Assembly: GCA_902806095.1 (NCBI GenBank)
Contig: CADCVF010000018.1
Span: forward strand, 1-64,000
Source of the DNA: an uncultured Rubrobacteraceae bacterium
GTDB taxonomy: Bacteria > Actinomycetota > Rubrobacteria > Rubrobacterales > Rubrobacteraceae
DNA length: 64,000 nucleotides
Direction: 5' to 3'
Every line of letters begins with the position of its first letter. Positions within the stretch are counted from its first letter, which is position 1. The notes under the pieces were generated by a model. That model was not told the origin of the DNA and searched no databases. It saw only the letters and a program-made list of their open reading frames with translations. A program made the position numbers and the translations under genes. Shown here piece after piece: positions 49,005 through 56,783 of the stretch.

Positions 49005-50044
49005 TCCTCCACCTCGAAGAGGCCCATCCAGCCGAGCTCGGCGAACTCGCTGACGTGGGCGTGGAACATGAACTGGCCCGGGAACTTGTAACGGAACTCC
49101 ATGATCCCGCGCTCTCCTTGACCGAAGAGCTTGGTGTCGGTGAACTCCGAGGGCTCCAGCTTCGTTCCCGTCGGGTAGTAGTCGAAGAAGTTGGCGTGTA
49201 TGTGCATGCTGTTCTGGAAGTCGAACTCCAACAGGTTGGAGACGTAGACCCTGATGAGCTCGTTCTTCTTTATCCTCACGGGGTGGCGCTGGTGGTGGAA
49301 GGCCACCGTGTTGACGGCGTAGAGCTCGTTGGCCTGGTCGAAGTTGGTGTCGAAGCCGTTCATGACCATCACCATCTCGTCGGCCTCGGGCCGTCCCTCC
49401 CTGGGGTCTATGACGAACGCCCCGTAGAGCCCCTTCTCGATATGCTTCTTTAGGGGCATGGTGTGGCAGTGGTAGAGGTGGGAGCCGAAAGGCTCGGCGT
49501 CGAACTCGTAGACGAACTCCCGCCCCGGCGCCACCTGCTCGAAGACCCCGTCCATGTTGGCCGCGTGGATGCCGTGGAAGTGGATGGTGTGGGGGTGAGT
49601 GTCCCTATTCTTAAAGACCACCCGCAGCCGGTCCCCCTCGGTGGCCCTCAAGGTCGGACCCGGCACCTGCCCGTTGTAGGTCCACGCCGGGTACATGATG
49701 CCGGGCGCCACCTCGATCTCCGCGGCCTCCGCCGTAAGCTCGTACTCCCGAACGGTCCTGCCGCCCTCCCTCTTCTCCTCGCCGTAGTCGAAGCTCCGCA
49801 AAAACGCCGTCGGGTCGAAGCGCGAGAGGTCCACGTCACCTACGGTCTGGTTGCCCATGTGCAAGTGCATCATATCTTCGCTGGCTTTGGCAGAACCGTG
49901 GTTCATGCCCCCCATGCCGGAGTCCTGGCTCTGTCCCCGTGCTGCCTGGGCCCCCAGAAGACCGCCCGATACGCCCAGAGCGCCCGTGACCCCGGCGGCC
50001 CTCAAAAAGTCCCTGCGGGACAAACTCCTTCTCAACCCGCCCAT
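49001..50044 (-). CDS. Exported two-domain multicopper oxidase
   Basis: 347 residues from ATG 50044, chosen for AAGGAGG seven bases upstream; in-frame upstream codons lie in the promoter. Twin-arginine signal LRRSLSRRDFLRAAGVTGAL. A Met/His-rich stretch follows (GMGGMNHGS, MMHLHMGNQ). Copper motifs are HTIHFHGIH, HLYHCHTMPLKKHIEKGLYG (type 1 Cys in HCH), HIHANFF and FMFHAHVSEF. The cysteine in the first domain and its absence in the second fit two-domain laccase/nitrite-reductase-like oxidases. It may oxidise metal ions (Mn2+, Fe2+, Cu+) outside the cell. First gene of the operon oxidase-ZIP-Rieske-DtxR. Confidence 0.9.
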   Translation of the reverse strand: MGGLRRSLSRRDFLRAAGVTGALGVSGGLLGAQAARGQSQDSGMGGMNHGSAKASEDMMHLHMGNQTVGDVDLSRFDPTAFLRSFDYGEEKREGGRTVREYELTAEAAEIEVAPGIMYPAWTYNGQVPGPTLRATEGDRLRVVFKNRDTHPHTIHFHGIHAANMDGVFEQVAPGREFVYEFDAEPFGSHLYHCHTMPLKKHIEKGLYGAFVIDPREGRPEADEMVMVMNGFDTNFDQANELYAVNTVAFHHQRHPVRIKKNELIRVYVSNLLEFDFQNSMHIHANFFDYYPTGTKLEPSEFTDTKLFGQGERGIMEFRYKFPGQFMFHAHVSEFAELGWMGLFEVEE

Positions 50045-50077
50045 GCGCGCCCTCCTTATTTGTATAACGCTCATATA

Positions 50078-50100
50078 TTTTTTAGCCATAGGCAAAATAA
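50078..50100. promoter_or_regulatory. AT-rich interrupted palindrome, candidate DtxR/MntR-type box
   Basis: TTTTTTAGCCATAGGCAAAA followed by TAA: arms TTTxGCC and GGCxAAA around ATA, in an AT-rich island between the oxidase operon and the divergent second DtxR gene. The form and place suit a metal-dependent repressor site controlling both directions. Confidence 0.45.
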
Positions 50101-50226
50101 CCCCTGAGGGGGGTTCTGTCAAGGATTCCGTGCCGCCGGGTGGCGGAAGAGGGGGCGCGGGGGCGCGGCCCGGCCGGCGAACGAGCCGCCGTGGCCGATG
50201 GGCCGTGCTGTACAATCGTTTGGACC

Positions 50227-50907
50227 ATGAGAGGCTTAGAGGCAGACAGGCCGCTCTCGGCGTCGGTCGGCGACTATTTGAAGGCGATATGGGAGCTGAG
50301 CGGATCGGGGGACATCTCGACCACCGACATCTCCCGCAGACTCTCGGTCGCGCCCGGGTCGGTGACCAGGGCGCTCGTGAGGCTACGGGAGAAAGGGTTG
50401 ATCGAGCACGAGCGCTACCGCGGGGCCTCCCTCACGGAGCTAGGCCAGGCCGAGGCGCTGCGCCTCGTCAGGCGCCACCGTCTCATCGAGACCTTCCTGC
50501 TCGAGCACCTGGGATATCCCTGGCAGGATGTGCATGACGAGGCCGAAAGGCTGGAGCACGCCGTCTCCGACTCCTTCACCGAGCGGCTGGCGGAGCACCT
50601 GGGCCATCCCGAGCGCGACCCCCACGGCGCCCCGATCCCCGCCGTCGACGGGTCGTTGCCGACCGAAGATGCCTTCCCGCTGTCGCGGGCGGAGGGGGGT
50701 AGGCGAGTTCGCGTCTTGCGGGTGGCTCACGAAGACGCGCCCGCCCTGGCCTACCTGGGAGAGCGCAATCTGGTGCCGGGAAGCTTGCTGACCGTGGAGG
50801 AGGCGCGCCCCTTGGACGGGGCGGTCACCGTCCGGGGCGAAGACGGGCTCTCCCACTCGCTAGAGCAGCCGCTCGCGGGCGCCATATTCGTGCAAAGCCT
50901 CCCTTGA
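50227..50907 (+). CDS. DtxR/MntR-family metal-dependent regulator (second paralogue)
   Basis: 226 residues from ATG 50227. Same three-part architecture as the regulator at 46526-47218: winged helix SASVGDYLKAIWELSGSGDI with LSVAPGSVTRALVRLREKGL, metal domain RHRLIETFLLEHLGYPWQDV and HPERDPHGAPIPA, and a C-terminal SH3/FeoA-like domain. The long identical stretches show recent duplication. It is divergent from the oxidase operon across a candidate operator. Two related regulators flanking one metal operon suggests separate metals or thresholds. Confidence 0.92.
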   Translation: MRGLEADRPLSASVGDYLKAIWELSGSGDISTTDISRRLSVAPGSVTRALVRLREKGLIEHERYRGASLTELGQAEALRLVRRHRLIETFLLEHLGYPWQDVHDEAERLEHAVSDSFTERLAEHLGHPERDPHGAPIPAVDGSLPTEDAFPLSRAEGGRRVRVLRVAHEDAPALAYLGERNLVPGSLLTVEEARPLDGAVTVRGEDGLSHSLEQPLAGAIFVQSLP

Positions 50908-51089
50908 CGCGGGCCGCCGAACGTCTGTGTAGTGAAGCCGCCTGCGCTCACCTGTGCGGTACTGCACCCATTCCAGTCCCCTCGGGCAAGACCAATCCTC
51001 CTCATAAATAGACCGGCATATAGCGAGAGCTTCGATGACAGAAGGTGCGATGGTGTGTTGCTAACACTTCGGGTTAACAGCAATGCCCG
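50908..51089. other. Convergent intergenic region, 182 bases
   Basis: No gene. A weak inverted repeat TTGCTAAC...GTTAACAGCAA with a TTCGG centre at about 51058-51083 may serve as terminator for the convergent regulator and SDR genes. Confidence 0.35.
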
Positions 51090-51851
51090 TTAGGGTAATC
51101 CTTCCTCGATGGGAACTATGATCCCCTCCGTCAGCACGAACTCGGGCGGGGAGGCGATGAACCAGGCAATAAAGTCCGCGACCCGCTCCGGCGCGAGAAC
51201 CCGTGTCGCCGGGGCCCTATTCGGCTCGCTCTGCCGGCGCACTTCGGGAGAGAAAGCGCCCCAGTTGGTGGCCATCGCGCCTGGATACACTACGATCGCC
51301 CTTATGCCGTGCTCTTTGCCTTCGTCGGCCAACGCCTCGGTGAAGCCCGTGAGGCCGAACTTGGAGGCGCAGTAGGCCGAGGCGTTCGCCCAGCCCTTCT
51401 TCCCCGCTACCGAGGAGACGTTGACGATCGTACCACCGCCCGCCTTGCGCATGTGCGGGAAAGCGGCCTTCGACAACAAGAATGGCGCCCTGAGGTTCAC
51501 GGAGAGTGTTAGATCCCAGCCCTCCACGGAGAGCTCCTCGACCCTGCCAGGCGCGTCGGTGCCGGCGGCGTTGACCAGCGCGTCTATGCGCCCGAAAGCC
51601 TCCACGGTTTGCTCGACCGCCCGTATCGCATCGTCCTCTCTGGCCAGATCCATGGGCAAGGCCAACGTCCGGCCGCCTGTCGTCGGGGCCTCCTCCCTGG
51701 CGCTCTCGAGCTCCTCCGCGCTTCTCGCTACCAGCGAGACGGCCGCGCCGGCTTTGGCGAGGGCGATCGCCGTGGCCCTCCCCAGGCCGCTGCTGGCCCC
51801 TGTGACCAGCGCCGCCCTGCCCTGAAGCACCCCGTTCCCTGCCTCACTCAT
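51090..51851 (-). CDS. SDR-family oxidoreductase
   Basis: 253 residues from ATG 51851; GGAGGGAGG lies ten bases before it, inside a longer in-frame start at 51878. Cofactor loop VTGASSGLGRATA, NAAG in ALVNAAGTDAPG, catalytic serine in VNVSSVAGKKG and intact YCASKFG give a classical short-chain dehydrogenase. The C-terminus APERVADFIAWFIASPPEFV fits the same family. NAD(P)-dependent, cytoplasmic, substrate unknown. It is transcribed alone. In contrast to the SDR at 29418, its active site is complete. Confidence 0.9.
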   Translation of the reverse strand: MSEAGNGVLQGRAALVTGASSGLGRATAIALAKAGAAVSLVARSAEELESAREEAPTTGGRTLALPMDLAREDDAIRAVEQTVEAFGRIDALVNAAGTDAPGRVEELSVEGWDLTLSVNLRAPFLLSKAAFPHMRKAGGGTIVNVSSVAGKKGWANASAYCASKFGLTGFTEALADEGKEHGIRAIVVYPGAMATNWGAFSPEVRRQSEPNRAPATRVLAPERVADFIAWFIASPPEFVLTEGIIVPIEEGLP

Positions 51852-52462
51852 ACTCTGCCATCCTCCCTCCGGCGCCATGGGAACAGAAGCATGCCACGTA
51901 CGGGATCTTGCGGCTAGCTTTGGTGGCGGAAATTCACGCGGCGATTAACCGCGAGTTGGTGCACGAGGGAGCATCGGGCTTTGCGAGTGGGTTTTTCGAC
52001 GATGTTCCTGCCATCGAGACTCTCGCTCTATATGCCGGATGTTTAATAATGAAGTTTGAACAGGTCCACCCTCGGCGGTCTAGACTTCCTTGCCGCTGGG
52101 CGCCCGGCGGATTATCGTCATTCGTGCAAGTCGGTCGCTGGCGTACAAAATCCCCGGAATGGTGTCTTCACCCGCTGATGATCGCCGCCCTCGTCCTGGC
52201 CTACTGCTTTGTTTCGATCGTGCGCCAGTGGTGCCCCGTCCCGCCATCCCCTGCAAGTCCGGAAGCTCCGTTGACCGGTGAGCCCTCAACAAGCTCGGCA
52301 AGTTGGCCTCCCGATCTCGATAGCGCGAGCAGGGTCACAGCATGAGGCTGGAGGGGAGTCTCCGCCCTCTTTTCTGCAGGATCTTTCCTCAAGTAGTGTG
52401 CCTAGAATCAGTCTGTCTTCGTAGGAGCGGAGGTCGAGATCCGCTCCTGATCCTACGGTGGC
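51852..52462. other. 611-base region without a recognised gene
   Basis: A 145-codon frame (51908-52345, plus) and shorter frames on the minus strand show no family motifs and have irregular composition, so I see no supportable gene. AGGAGCGGA (52423-52431) pairs with TCCGCTCCT (52440-52448) as a hairpin just past the DUF192 gene and may end its transcript. Confidence 0.45.
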
Positions 52463-52987
52463 CTACTCGGGTAACCCCACGCGGTCCCCTAACTTCACGC
52501 CATTTTTCTCGAAGAACCCCTGGTTTACTTCGAGGGCGTACTGGGCGGGCTCGGTGGAGACATAGCTGGGCGGTTCATCGTCTAGGGGCTTCATATCCTG
52601 GATGTCTATGATACGCCTCTCCGAGTCGATGAAGGCGATGGAGAGTGGTATCCGGGTGTTCTTCATCCAGAAAGAGAGCTCCCGCTCTTCAGCGTAGACG
52701 AAGAGCATGCCCCTGTCCTCCCCTAGCGCCTTCCTGTACATGAGGCCTCGCGCCTGCTCGAAGGGGCCGTCGGCCAACTCCACCCACACCTCGACCTTCT
52801 TCCCTCCCGAAGCGTCGATAATCAGGGTACGGAGCCCCGATGGTCCCGAGATCTTCTCTCCTTTGCCTGCGTCGGTGGTGCCTGAAGCCTGCGGGGTTCT
52901 CTGGGATTGTGTGTCAGGGTTAGCCTGCGTACCACCGCAGCCGGCAAGGAGCAGGACGAGGACGACAACGAACTTCCAGACATTCAC
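52463..52987 (-). CDS. DUF192-family lipoprotein
   Basis: 174 residues from GTG 52987, which overlaps the AlaX stop (GTGA). The N-terminus is a lipoprotein signal: MNVWKFVVVLVLLLAGCGG with lipobox LAGC. After a low-complexity linker, the DUF192 domain shows ARGLMYRKALGEDRGMLFVY, LSFWMKNTRIPLSIAFID and YALEVNQGFFEKNGVKLGD, all diagnostic. The domain forms a small beta-barrel of unknown biochemical role on the outer face of the membrane in Gram-positive bacteria. Co-transcription with alaX is clear from the overlap, but the functional tie is not. Confidence 0.9.
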   Translation of the reverse strand: MNVWKFVVVLVLLLAGCGGTQANPDTQSQRTPQASGTTDAGKGEKISGPSGLRTLIIDASGGKKVEVWVELADGPFEQARGLMYRKALGEDRGMLFVYAEERELSFWMKNTRIPLSIAFIDSERRIIDIQDMKPLDDEPPSYVSTEPAQYALEVNQGFFEKNGVKLGDRVGLPE

Positions 52988-53694
52988 CGGAGCACGAACT
53001 CTATACGCTTGTTCTGACGGCCCTTGCTCTTGTGGCCCGTGATCTCCACCCTCCCGACCTCGCGCGTGTTGGCGACGTGGGTCCCTCCGTCGGCCTGCGT
53101 GTCGAGGTCCTGTATCTCCACGATCCGAATACGCCGCACCCGCTCGGGCACGAGGTTGACCTGGGTACGGATGAGGTCGGGGTTGGCGAGCGCCTTTTCG
53201 CGTTCCAGCTCGTAGACGCATACCGGACGTTCTTCGGCGAGAGCCTCGTTCGTCAGGCGTTCGATCTCACCGACGACGTCAGCGGTCCACTCGCCGGGAA
53301 AAGAGAAGTCCATCCTGGCGCGGTCTGCGCGCATCTGGCCGCCCGTGACCCTGGCGTCGAAGTTGCGCCAGATCACACCCGAGAGGACATGCAACGCCGT
53401 GTGGTATCGCATGTGGGCGAAGCGCCGCCCCCAGTCCAGCTCACCCTTCAGATCCCGCACAGTATCAGGGATGGGTCTGTCCAAGATGTGGACTACCTCT
53501 CCACCCTCTCGCCTCGCGTCAACGACCATCGCCTCGATAGGACCGATGCCAAGGGACCCCTTGTCCGGCGGTTGGCCTCCACCTCCAGGATAGAAGGCGG
53601 TCCTGTCAAGTACTACCTCGCGGCCCTCCAGCTTTACGACGCGGGCTTCGAACTCCTTTGTGTAGGAGTCTTTCAGGAAAATCTCTTCGGTCAT
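52984..53694 (-). CDS. Alanyl-tRNA editing protein (AlaX type)
   Basis: 236 residues, the AlaX-M length. N-terminal TAFYPGGGGQPPDKGSL belongs to the beta-barrel/glycine-rich module. The zinc and editing motifs are MRYHTALHVLSG (HxxxH) and QADGGTHVANTREVG. The usual Cys of the AlaRS editing domain is Asp here, as in many free-standing AlaX proteins. It hydrolyses Ser- or Gly-mischarged tRNA-Ala in trans. ATG 53694 lies directly beside repeat arm B. It is followed by the DUF192 gene. Confidence 0.9.
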   Translation of the reverse strand: MTEEIFLKDSYTKEFEARVVKLEGREVVLDRTAFYPGGGGQPPDKGSLGIGPIEAMVVDARREGGEVVHILDRPIPDTVRDLKGELDWGRRFAHMRYHTALHVLSGVIWRNFDARVTGGQMRADRARMDFSFPGEWTADVVGEIERLTNEALAEERPVCVYELEREKALANPDLIRTQVNLVPERVRRIRIVEIQDLDTQADGGTHVANTREVGRVEITGHKSKGRQNKRIEFVLR

Positions 53695-53747
53695 TTCAGC
53701 ATTTCAGCACGCTACGCCCTTCGGCCTCAGCTTGTCAGCACTTCAGC
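53695..53747. repeat. Mosaic hairpin repeat, locus B left arm
   Basis: TTCAGCATTTCAGCAC, then the hairpin-like GCCCTTCGGC, then TTGTCAGCACTTCAGC. The linkers are reverse complements of those in the right arm 53823-53881. The arm starts immediately upstream of the alaX start codon. Confidence 0.72.
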
Positions 53748-53822
53748 CGGTGGATGGACGTATCTTGAAGTGTGGAACGATCTACAAGAGTAACTAATGC
53801 GCACAGAGATAGCGTACTACAG

Positions 53823-53881
53823 ACTGAAGTGCTGACAAGCTGAAATGCTGACAAGCCTGCGAAGCAGGCGTGCTGACTTGC
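53823..53881. repeat. Mosaic hairpin repeat, locus B right arm
   Basis: CTGAAGTGCTGACAAGC, CTGAAATGCTGACAA and GTGCTGACTTGC linkers around the hairpin GCCTGC-GAA-GCAGGC. The same hairpin stem occurs in locus A left arm. The arm ends two bases before the PHP phosphatase stop codon. Confidence 0.75.
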
Positions 53882-53883
53882 TT

Positions 53884-54642
53884 TCAAATCGGGAGGGTCC
53901 CCCGCTCGCGGTCTCTGAAGGTGGCGACCTCGCGGTAGCCGACTTCGTGTACGAGCGCGAGGCTCGTGTCGTAGCCCATTGCGACCTGATCCGGGGTGTG
54001 GGCATCCGAGGAGAGAACGATAGGGACGCCTCTCTTGTGGAACATCTTGAGGAAGTCTCTGGCGGGATAGACTTCGCCTATGGGCTTCCTGAGTCCCGCG
54101 GAGTTCACGTCGACGACGACGCCGGACTCGGCGACAGCGTCGGCGGTCTCCTCCAGGATCGGCGTGATGTCCCTTTCCGGGAAATGGCGGAAGATCTTTA
54201 TGAGGTCGGGGTGACCGAGGATCTCGAACCGTCCGGAGAGCACCGCCTTGCGGACGTTCGCGTAGTACGCCGCGTAGAGGTCGTAGGTCTCGTACTTGTC
54301 GTAGATCCTCTGGTCTGTGACCCTGTCCACCTCCTCGTTGTCCACCCTGTGTACGCTGCCGATGATGTAATCGTAGGGGAGGGCTGTGGCGTCATTGTCC
54401 ATACGCTCTTCGGCTCCCGGTACGAAGTCTATCTCGATCCCGAGCCGCAGCTCTACGTCGTGCGAGAGCTCGCGGGCCTCCTGAAATGCGGCGAGGGCTA
54501 TCTCTTCGAGATAGCGGTCGTGCTCGGTGATGCCCATCTGGCTAACGCCCCTCGCCCTGGCGACCTCGCAGTACCTCAGTATGTTCTCGACCGTCATCGG
54601 ACGGTCGCCGTGGGCGATGACGTGCAGGTGGTAATCGATCAA
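53884..54642 (-). CDS. PHP-domain histidinol-phosphatase-like protein
   Basis: 252 residues with the four PHP motifs: DYHLHVIAHGD, GITEHDRY, IGSVHRVD and LSSDAHTPDQV, whose histidines and aspartates bind three metals. The internal LRLGIEIDFVPGAEE and NSAGLRKPIGEVYP are typical of the HisJ (monofunctional histidinol-phosphatase) group, although PHP phosphoesterases of other specificity share them. Cytoplasmic. TTG start at 54642 follows weak ribosome-binding sequence. Other histidine genes are absent from the window. Confidence 0.85.
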   Translation of the reverse strand: MIDYHLHVIAHGDRPMTVENILRYCEVARARGVSQMGITEHDRYLEEIALAAFQEARELSHDVELRLGIEIDFVPGAEERMDNDATALPYDYIIGSVHRVDNEEVDRVTDQRIYDKYETYDLYAAYYANVRKAVLSGRFEILGHPDLIKIFRHFPERDITPILEETADAVAESGVVVDVNSAGLRKPIGEVYPARDFLKMFHKRGVPIVLSSDAHTPDQVAMGYDTSLALVHEVGYREVATFRDRERGTLPI

Positions 54643-54735
54643 AGGCTACTCTCTCTAGAAGTCGTTACTCTCGACGCTCTCATCTTATAAGATACTCACC
54701 ATGTTTATCTGCAGGAGACCCCGGAGGGAGCTGTA

Positions 54736-55770
54736 TTGTTCGCCAGGATAGCCTACGGTGTAACGGCAGCGCTCACGGTCGCCGTGGTGGTGGCGGAGCT
54801 ACTGCACGCCCCGACGCTCCTGATCTTCGCCGCCACCTCCCTGGCCCTGGTCGGCCTGGCGTGGGTCCTCGGGCAGGCCACAGAGAGCCTGGGCCATCAC
54901 TCGGGCCCTCGCATCGGCGGCATCCTCAACGCCACCTTCGGCAACGCTGCTGAGCTCATAATAACCATCTTCGCCCTCTCTGCGGGGCTCACGACCGTGG
55001 TGAAGGCTTCGATCATCGGTTCGATCATCGGCAACGTATTGCTCGTGCTAGGGGCGAGCCTCCTCATCGGAGGCTTGAAGAACGGCATCCAGAGCTTCTC
55101 GGCCGAGATCGCCGGCGTCAACGCCTCGATGCTGGCCATCGTGGCCGCCGCGCTCTCCCTGCCGACAATATTCGCGGTCACAAGCCCTGATCCTAGCCCC
55201 ACCTCCCTGAGTATCGAGGTGGCCGTGGTGATGTTCGTGCTCTACGTCCTTTACCTGGTCTACATCCTCCGCAGCCCCGGAGGCGGCGCGCAGGGCGAGG
55301 GAGAAGCCCCGTTCGGCAGAACGGCTTCGCTGGTGCTGCTGTTCGTGGCTACGGCCTCCGTCGCCTACGTCTCGGAGGCCTTTGTCGGGGCCATAGAGCC
55401 CCTGACCGAGGAGTACGGGATCTCCGAGCTCTTCGTCGGGGTCATCATCGTCCCGATAGTAGGCAACATCGCCGAGCACGTCGTGGGCGTACAGATCGCC
55501 TACAAGAACGACATGGACTTCTCGATGGGCATCTCTTTGGGCTCCTCTATCCAGGTCGCCCTGCTCGTCACCCCCATCCTCGTCTTCCTCGGTCCCCTGC
55601 TCGGCCATCCCCTGCGCCTGACCTTCACCCCCCTGGAACTCGGCGCCCTCGGGGCCGCCGTGGTCGTAACAGGCTTCGTCGCCCTCGACGGCAGGTCCAA
55701 CTGGCTCGAAGGCGCGATGCTCTGCGGCGTCTACGTTATCGCCGCCCTCGCGTTCTTCTTCTCGCCGTGA
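54736..55770 (+). CDS. Calcium/proton exchanger (CaCA/CAX family)
   Basis: 344 residues with about eleven helices in two pseudo-symmetric halves. The cation-binding alpha repeats are clear: GGILNATFGNAAELIITIFA in the first half and IIVPIVGNIAEHVVGVQIAY in the second, with the essential glutamates. The enzyme exports Ca2+ in exchange for protons across the membrane. TTG start at 54736 behind GGAGGGAG. It is divergent from the PHP gene and convergent with the methyltransferase gene, separated by the locus C repeats, whose hairpins may act as terminators. Confidence 0.93.
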   Translation: MFARIAYGVTAALTVAVVVAELLHAPTLLIFAATSLALVGLAWVLGQATESLGHHSGPRIGGILNATFGNAAELIITIFALSAGLTTVVKASIIGSIIGNVLLVLGASLLIGGLKNGIQSFSAEIAGVNASMLAIVAAALSLPTIFAVTSPDPSPTSLSIEVAVVMFVLYVLYLVYILRSPGGGAQGEGEAPFGRTASLVLLFVATASVAYVSEAFVGAIEPLTEEYGISELFVGVIIVPIVGNIAEHVVGVQIAYKNDMDFSMGISLGSSIQVALLVTPILVFLGPLLGHPLRLTFTPLELGALGAAVVVTGFVALDGRSNWLEGAMLCGVYVIAALAFFFSP

Positions 55771-55916
55771 CAGCAATTCAGCACGCGCCCTGTCGGGCGC
55801 TTGTCAGCACTTCAGCATTCGCGCGTGCACGTCCTTGCTGACATGCTGAAAGCGTAGCCCGAAGGGCGTAGCGTGCTGAGGAGCCGCCGCAGGCGGCGTG
55901 CTGACTGGCTGAAATG
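55771..55916. repeat. Mosaic hairpin repeat, locus C (both arms)
   Basis: Left arm: CAGCAATTCAGCAC, hairpin GCGCCC-TGTC-GGGCGC, TTGTCAGCACTTCAGCAT. Right arm: GCTGACATGCTGAA, hairpin GCCC-GAA-GGGC, GTGCTGAG, hairpin GCCGCC-GCA-GGCGGC, GTGCTGACTGGCTGAAATGC. The two arms face each other around about 18 unique bases. The locus fills the whole gap between the convergent exchanger and methyltransferase genes. Confidence 0.78.
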
Positions 55917-56774
55917 CTAATCTCTTTCCGCACGGATGCCGTACATCAGGGGGACCTTTGGGACATTTTCCGGCGGAACCATTCGGTTGTCCTGTAGCTC
56001 GCGCATACCGGCGAACTTCCTTTCCCCGTTCGCATAAGGGTACTCTTGGAGGGTCGTGATCTTGAGTCCCGCTCTGGCCAGCGCCGTAACCAGCTCCCCG
56101 AGACCCCACCGAAAGAGATGACAGCCTTCGGGATTGTCGAAGTCTCGAACCCCCTCGGCGAACCCGGCGGGGGTGAGACCTCCACGTGACGCGGCCACGT
56201 AGTCGCCGACGCCTTCATCGAGGTGTAGTGGTTCTCCGCCGGAAGGATAGTCGTTGACGTGGTTCCAGTCTTTGGCGAAGATATCTGCCGCAGGATGGAA
56301 GTCCACCAGCACAAAGCGCCCGCCGGGGTTCAGGATGTCGGCGATGCCCCCGGCCCAGCTTCCGAGTTTGGGCAGCCAACAGATGACACCGTAGGAAGCG
56401 AAGGCGACGTCGAAGCGCCTGCCTTCGCGTGACGCTTCCTCCAGCCAGTCGTACACGTCGGCGCGCTCGAAGGTGGCCAGTATGCCGGTTTTCTCGACGA
56501 GATCTCGGGCTGAGGAGACAGCTTCATCACTTATATCCACTCCCGTTACCGTCGCGCCGAGTCTCGCCAGGCTTATCGAGTCGCCCCCTGAGTTGCACTG
56601 GAGGTGGACGAGGGATCTTCCTTCGAGTTCACCGAGAAGATCTTGCTCCTCCTGAAAAAGTGTATTGCCACCATCGCTGAGGAACCGTGAGAGGTCCCCG
56701 CGATGACTGCTGTGGGCACCGACAACGGCGTTCCACGACATCCGGTTCTGCTCGCGGAGGTCTCTGCTATCCAC
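55917..56774 (-). CDS. Class I SAM-dependent methyltransferase
   Basis: 285 residues of the Rossmann-fold methyltransferase superfamily. Motif I is LVHLQCNSGGDSISLARLGA, the acidic residue of motif II is in VTGVDISDEAV, motif III/IV is DVAFASYGVICWL, and LNPGGRFVLVDFHP follows. The DFHP and long loop with DWNHVNDYPSGGEP are typical of a subgroup acting on small molecules. It follows the glycosyltransferase gene by nine bases as the last gene of the leftward pterin-like operon, so it probably methylates the product of that pathway. Confidence 0.88.
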   Translation of the reverse strand: MDSRDLREQNRMSWNAVVGAHSSHRGDLSRFLSDGGNTLFQEEQDLLGELEGRSLVHLQCNSGGDSISLARLGATVTGVDISDEAVSSARDLVEKTGILATFERADVYDWLEEASREGRRFDVAFASYGVICWLPKLGSWAGGIADILNPGGRFVLVDFHPAADIFAKDWNHVNDYPSGGEPLHLDEGVGDYVAASRGGLTPAGFAEGVRDFDNPEGCHLFRWGLGELVTALARAGLKITTLQEYPYANGERKFAGMRELQDNRMVPPENVPKVPLMYGIRAERD

Positions 56775-56783
56775 GGGGAGATT

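Noticed and set aside
50045-50215. 57-codon N-terminal extension of the multicopper oxidase
   Set aside because: A good ribosome site and the twin-arginine signal place the start at 50044; the extension covers the promoter and candidate operator.
51908-52345. 145-codon plus-strand frame in the gap after the SDR gene
   Set aside because: No recognisable motif, low-complexity proline/serine-rich end and no ribosome-binding site; treated as non-coding.
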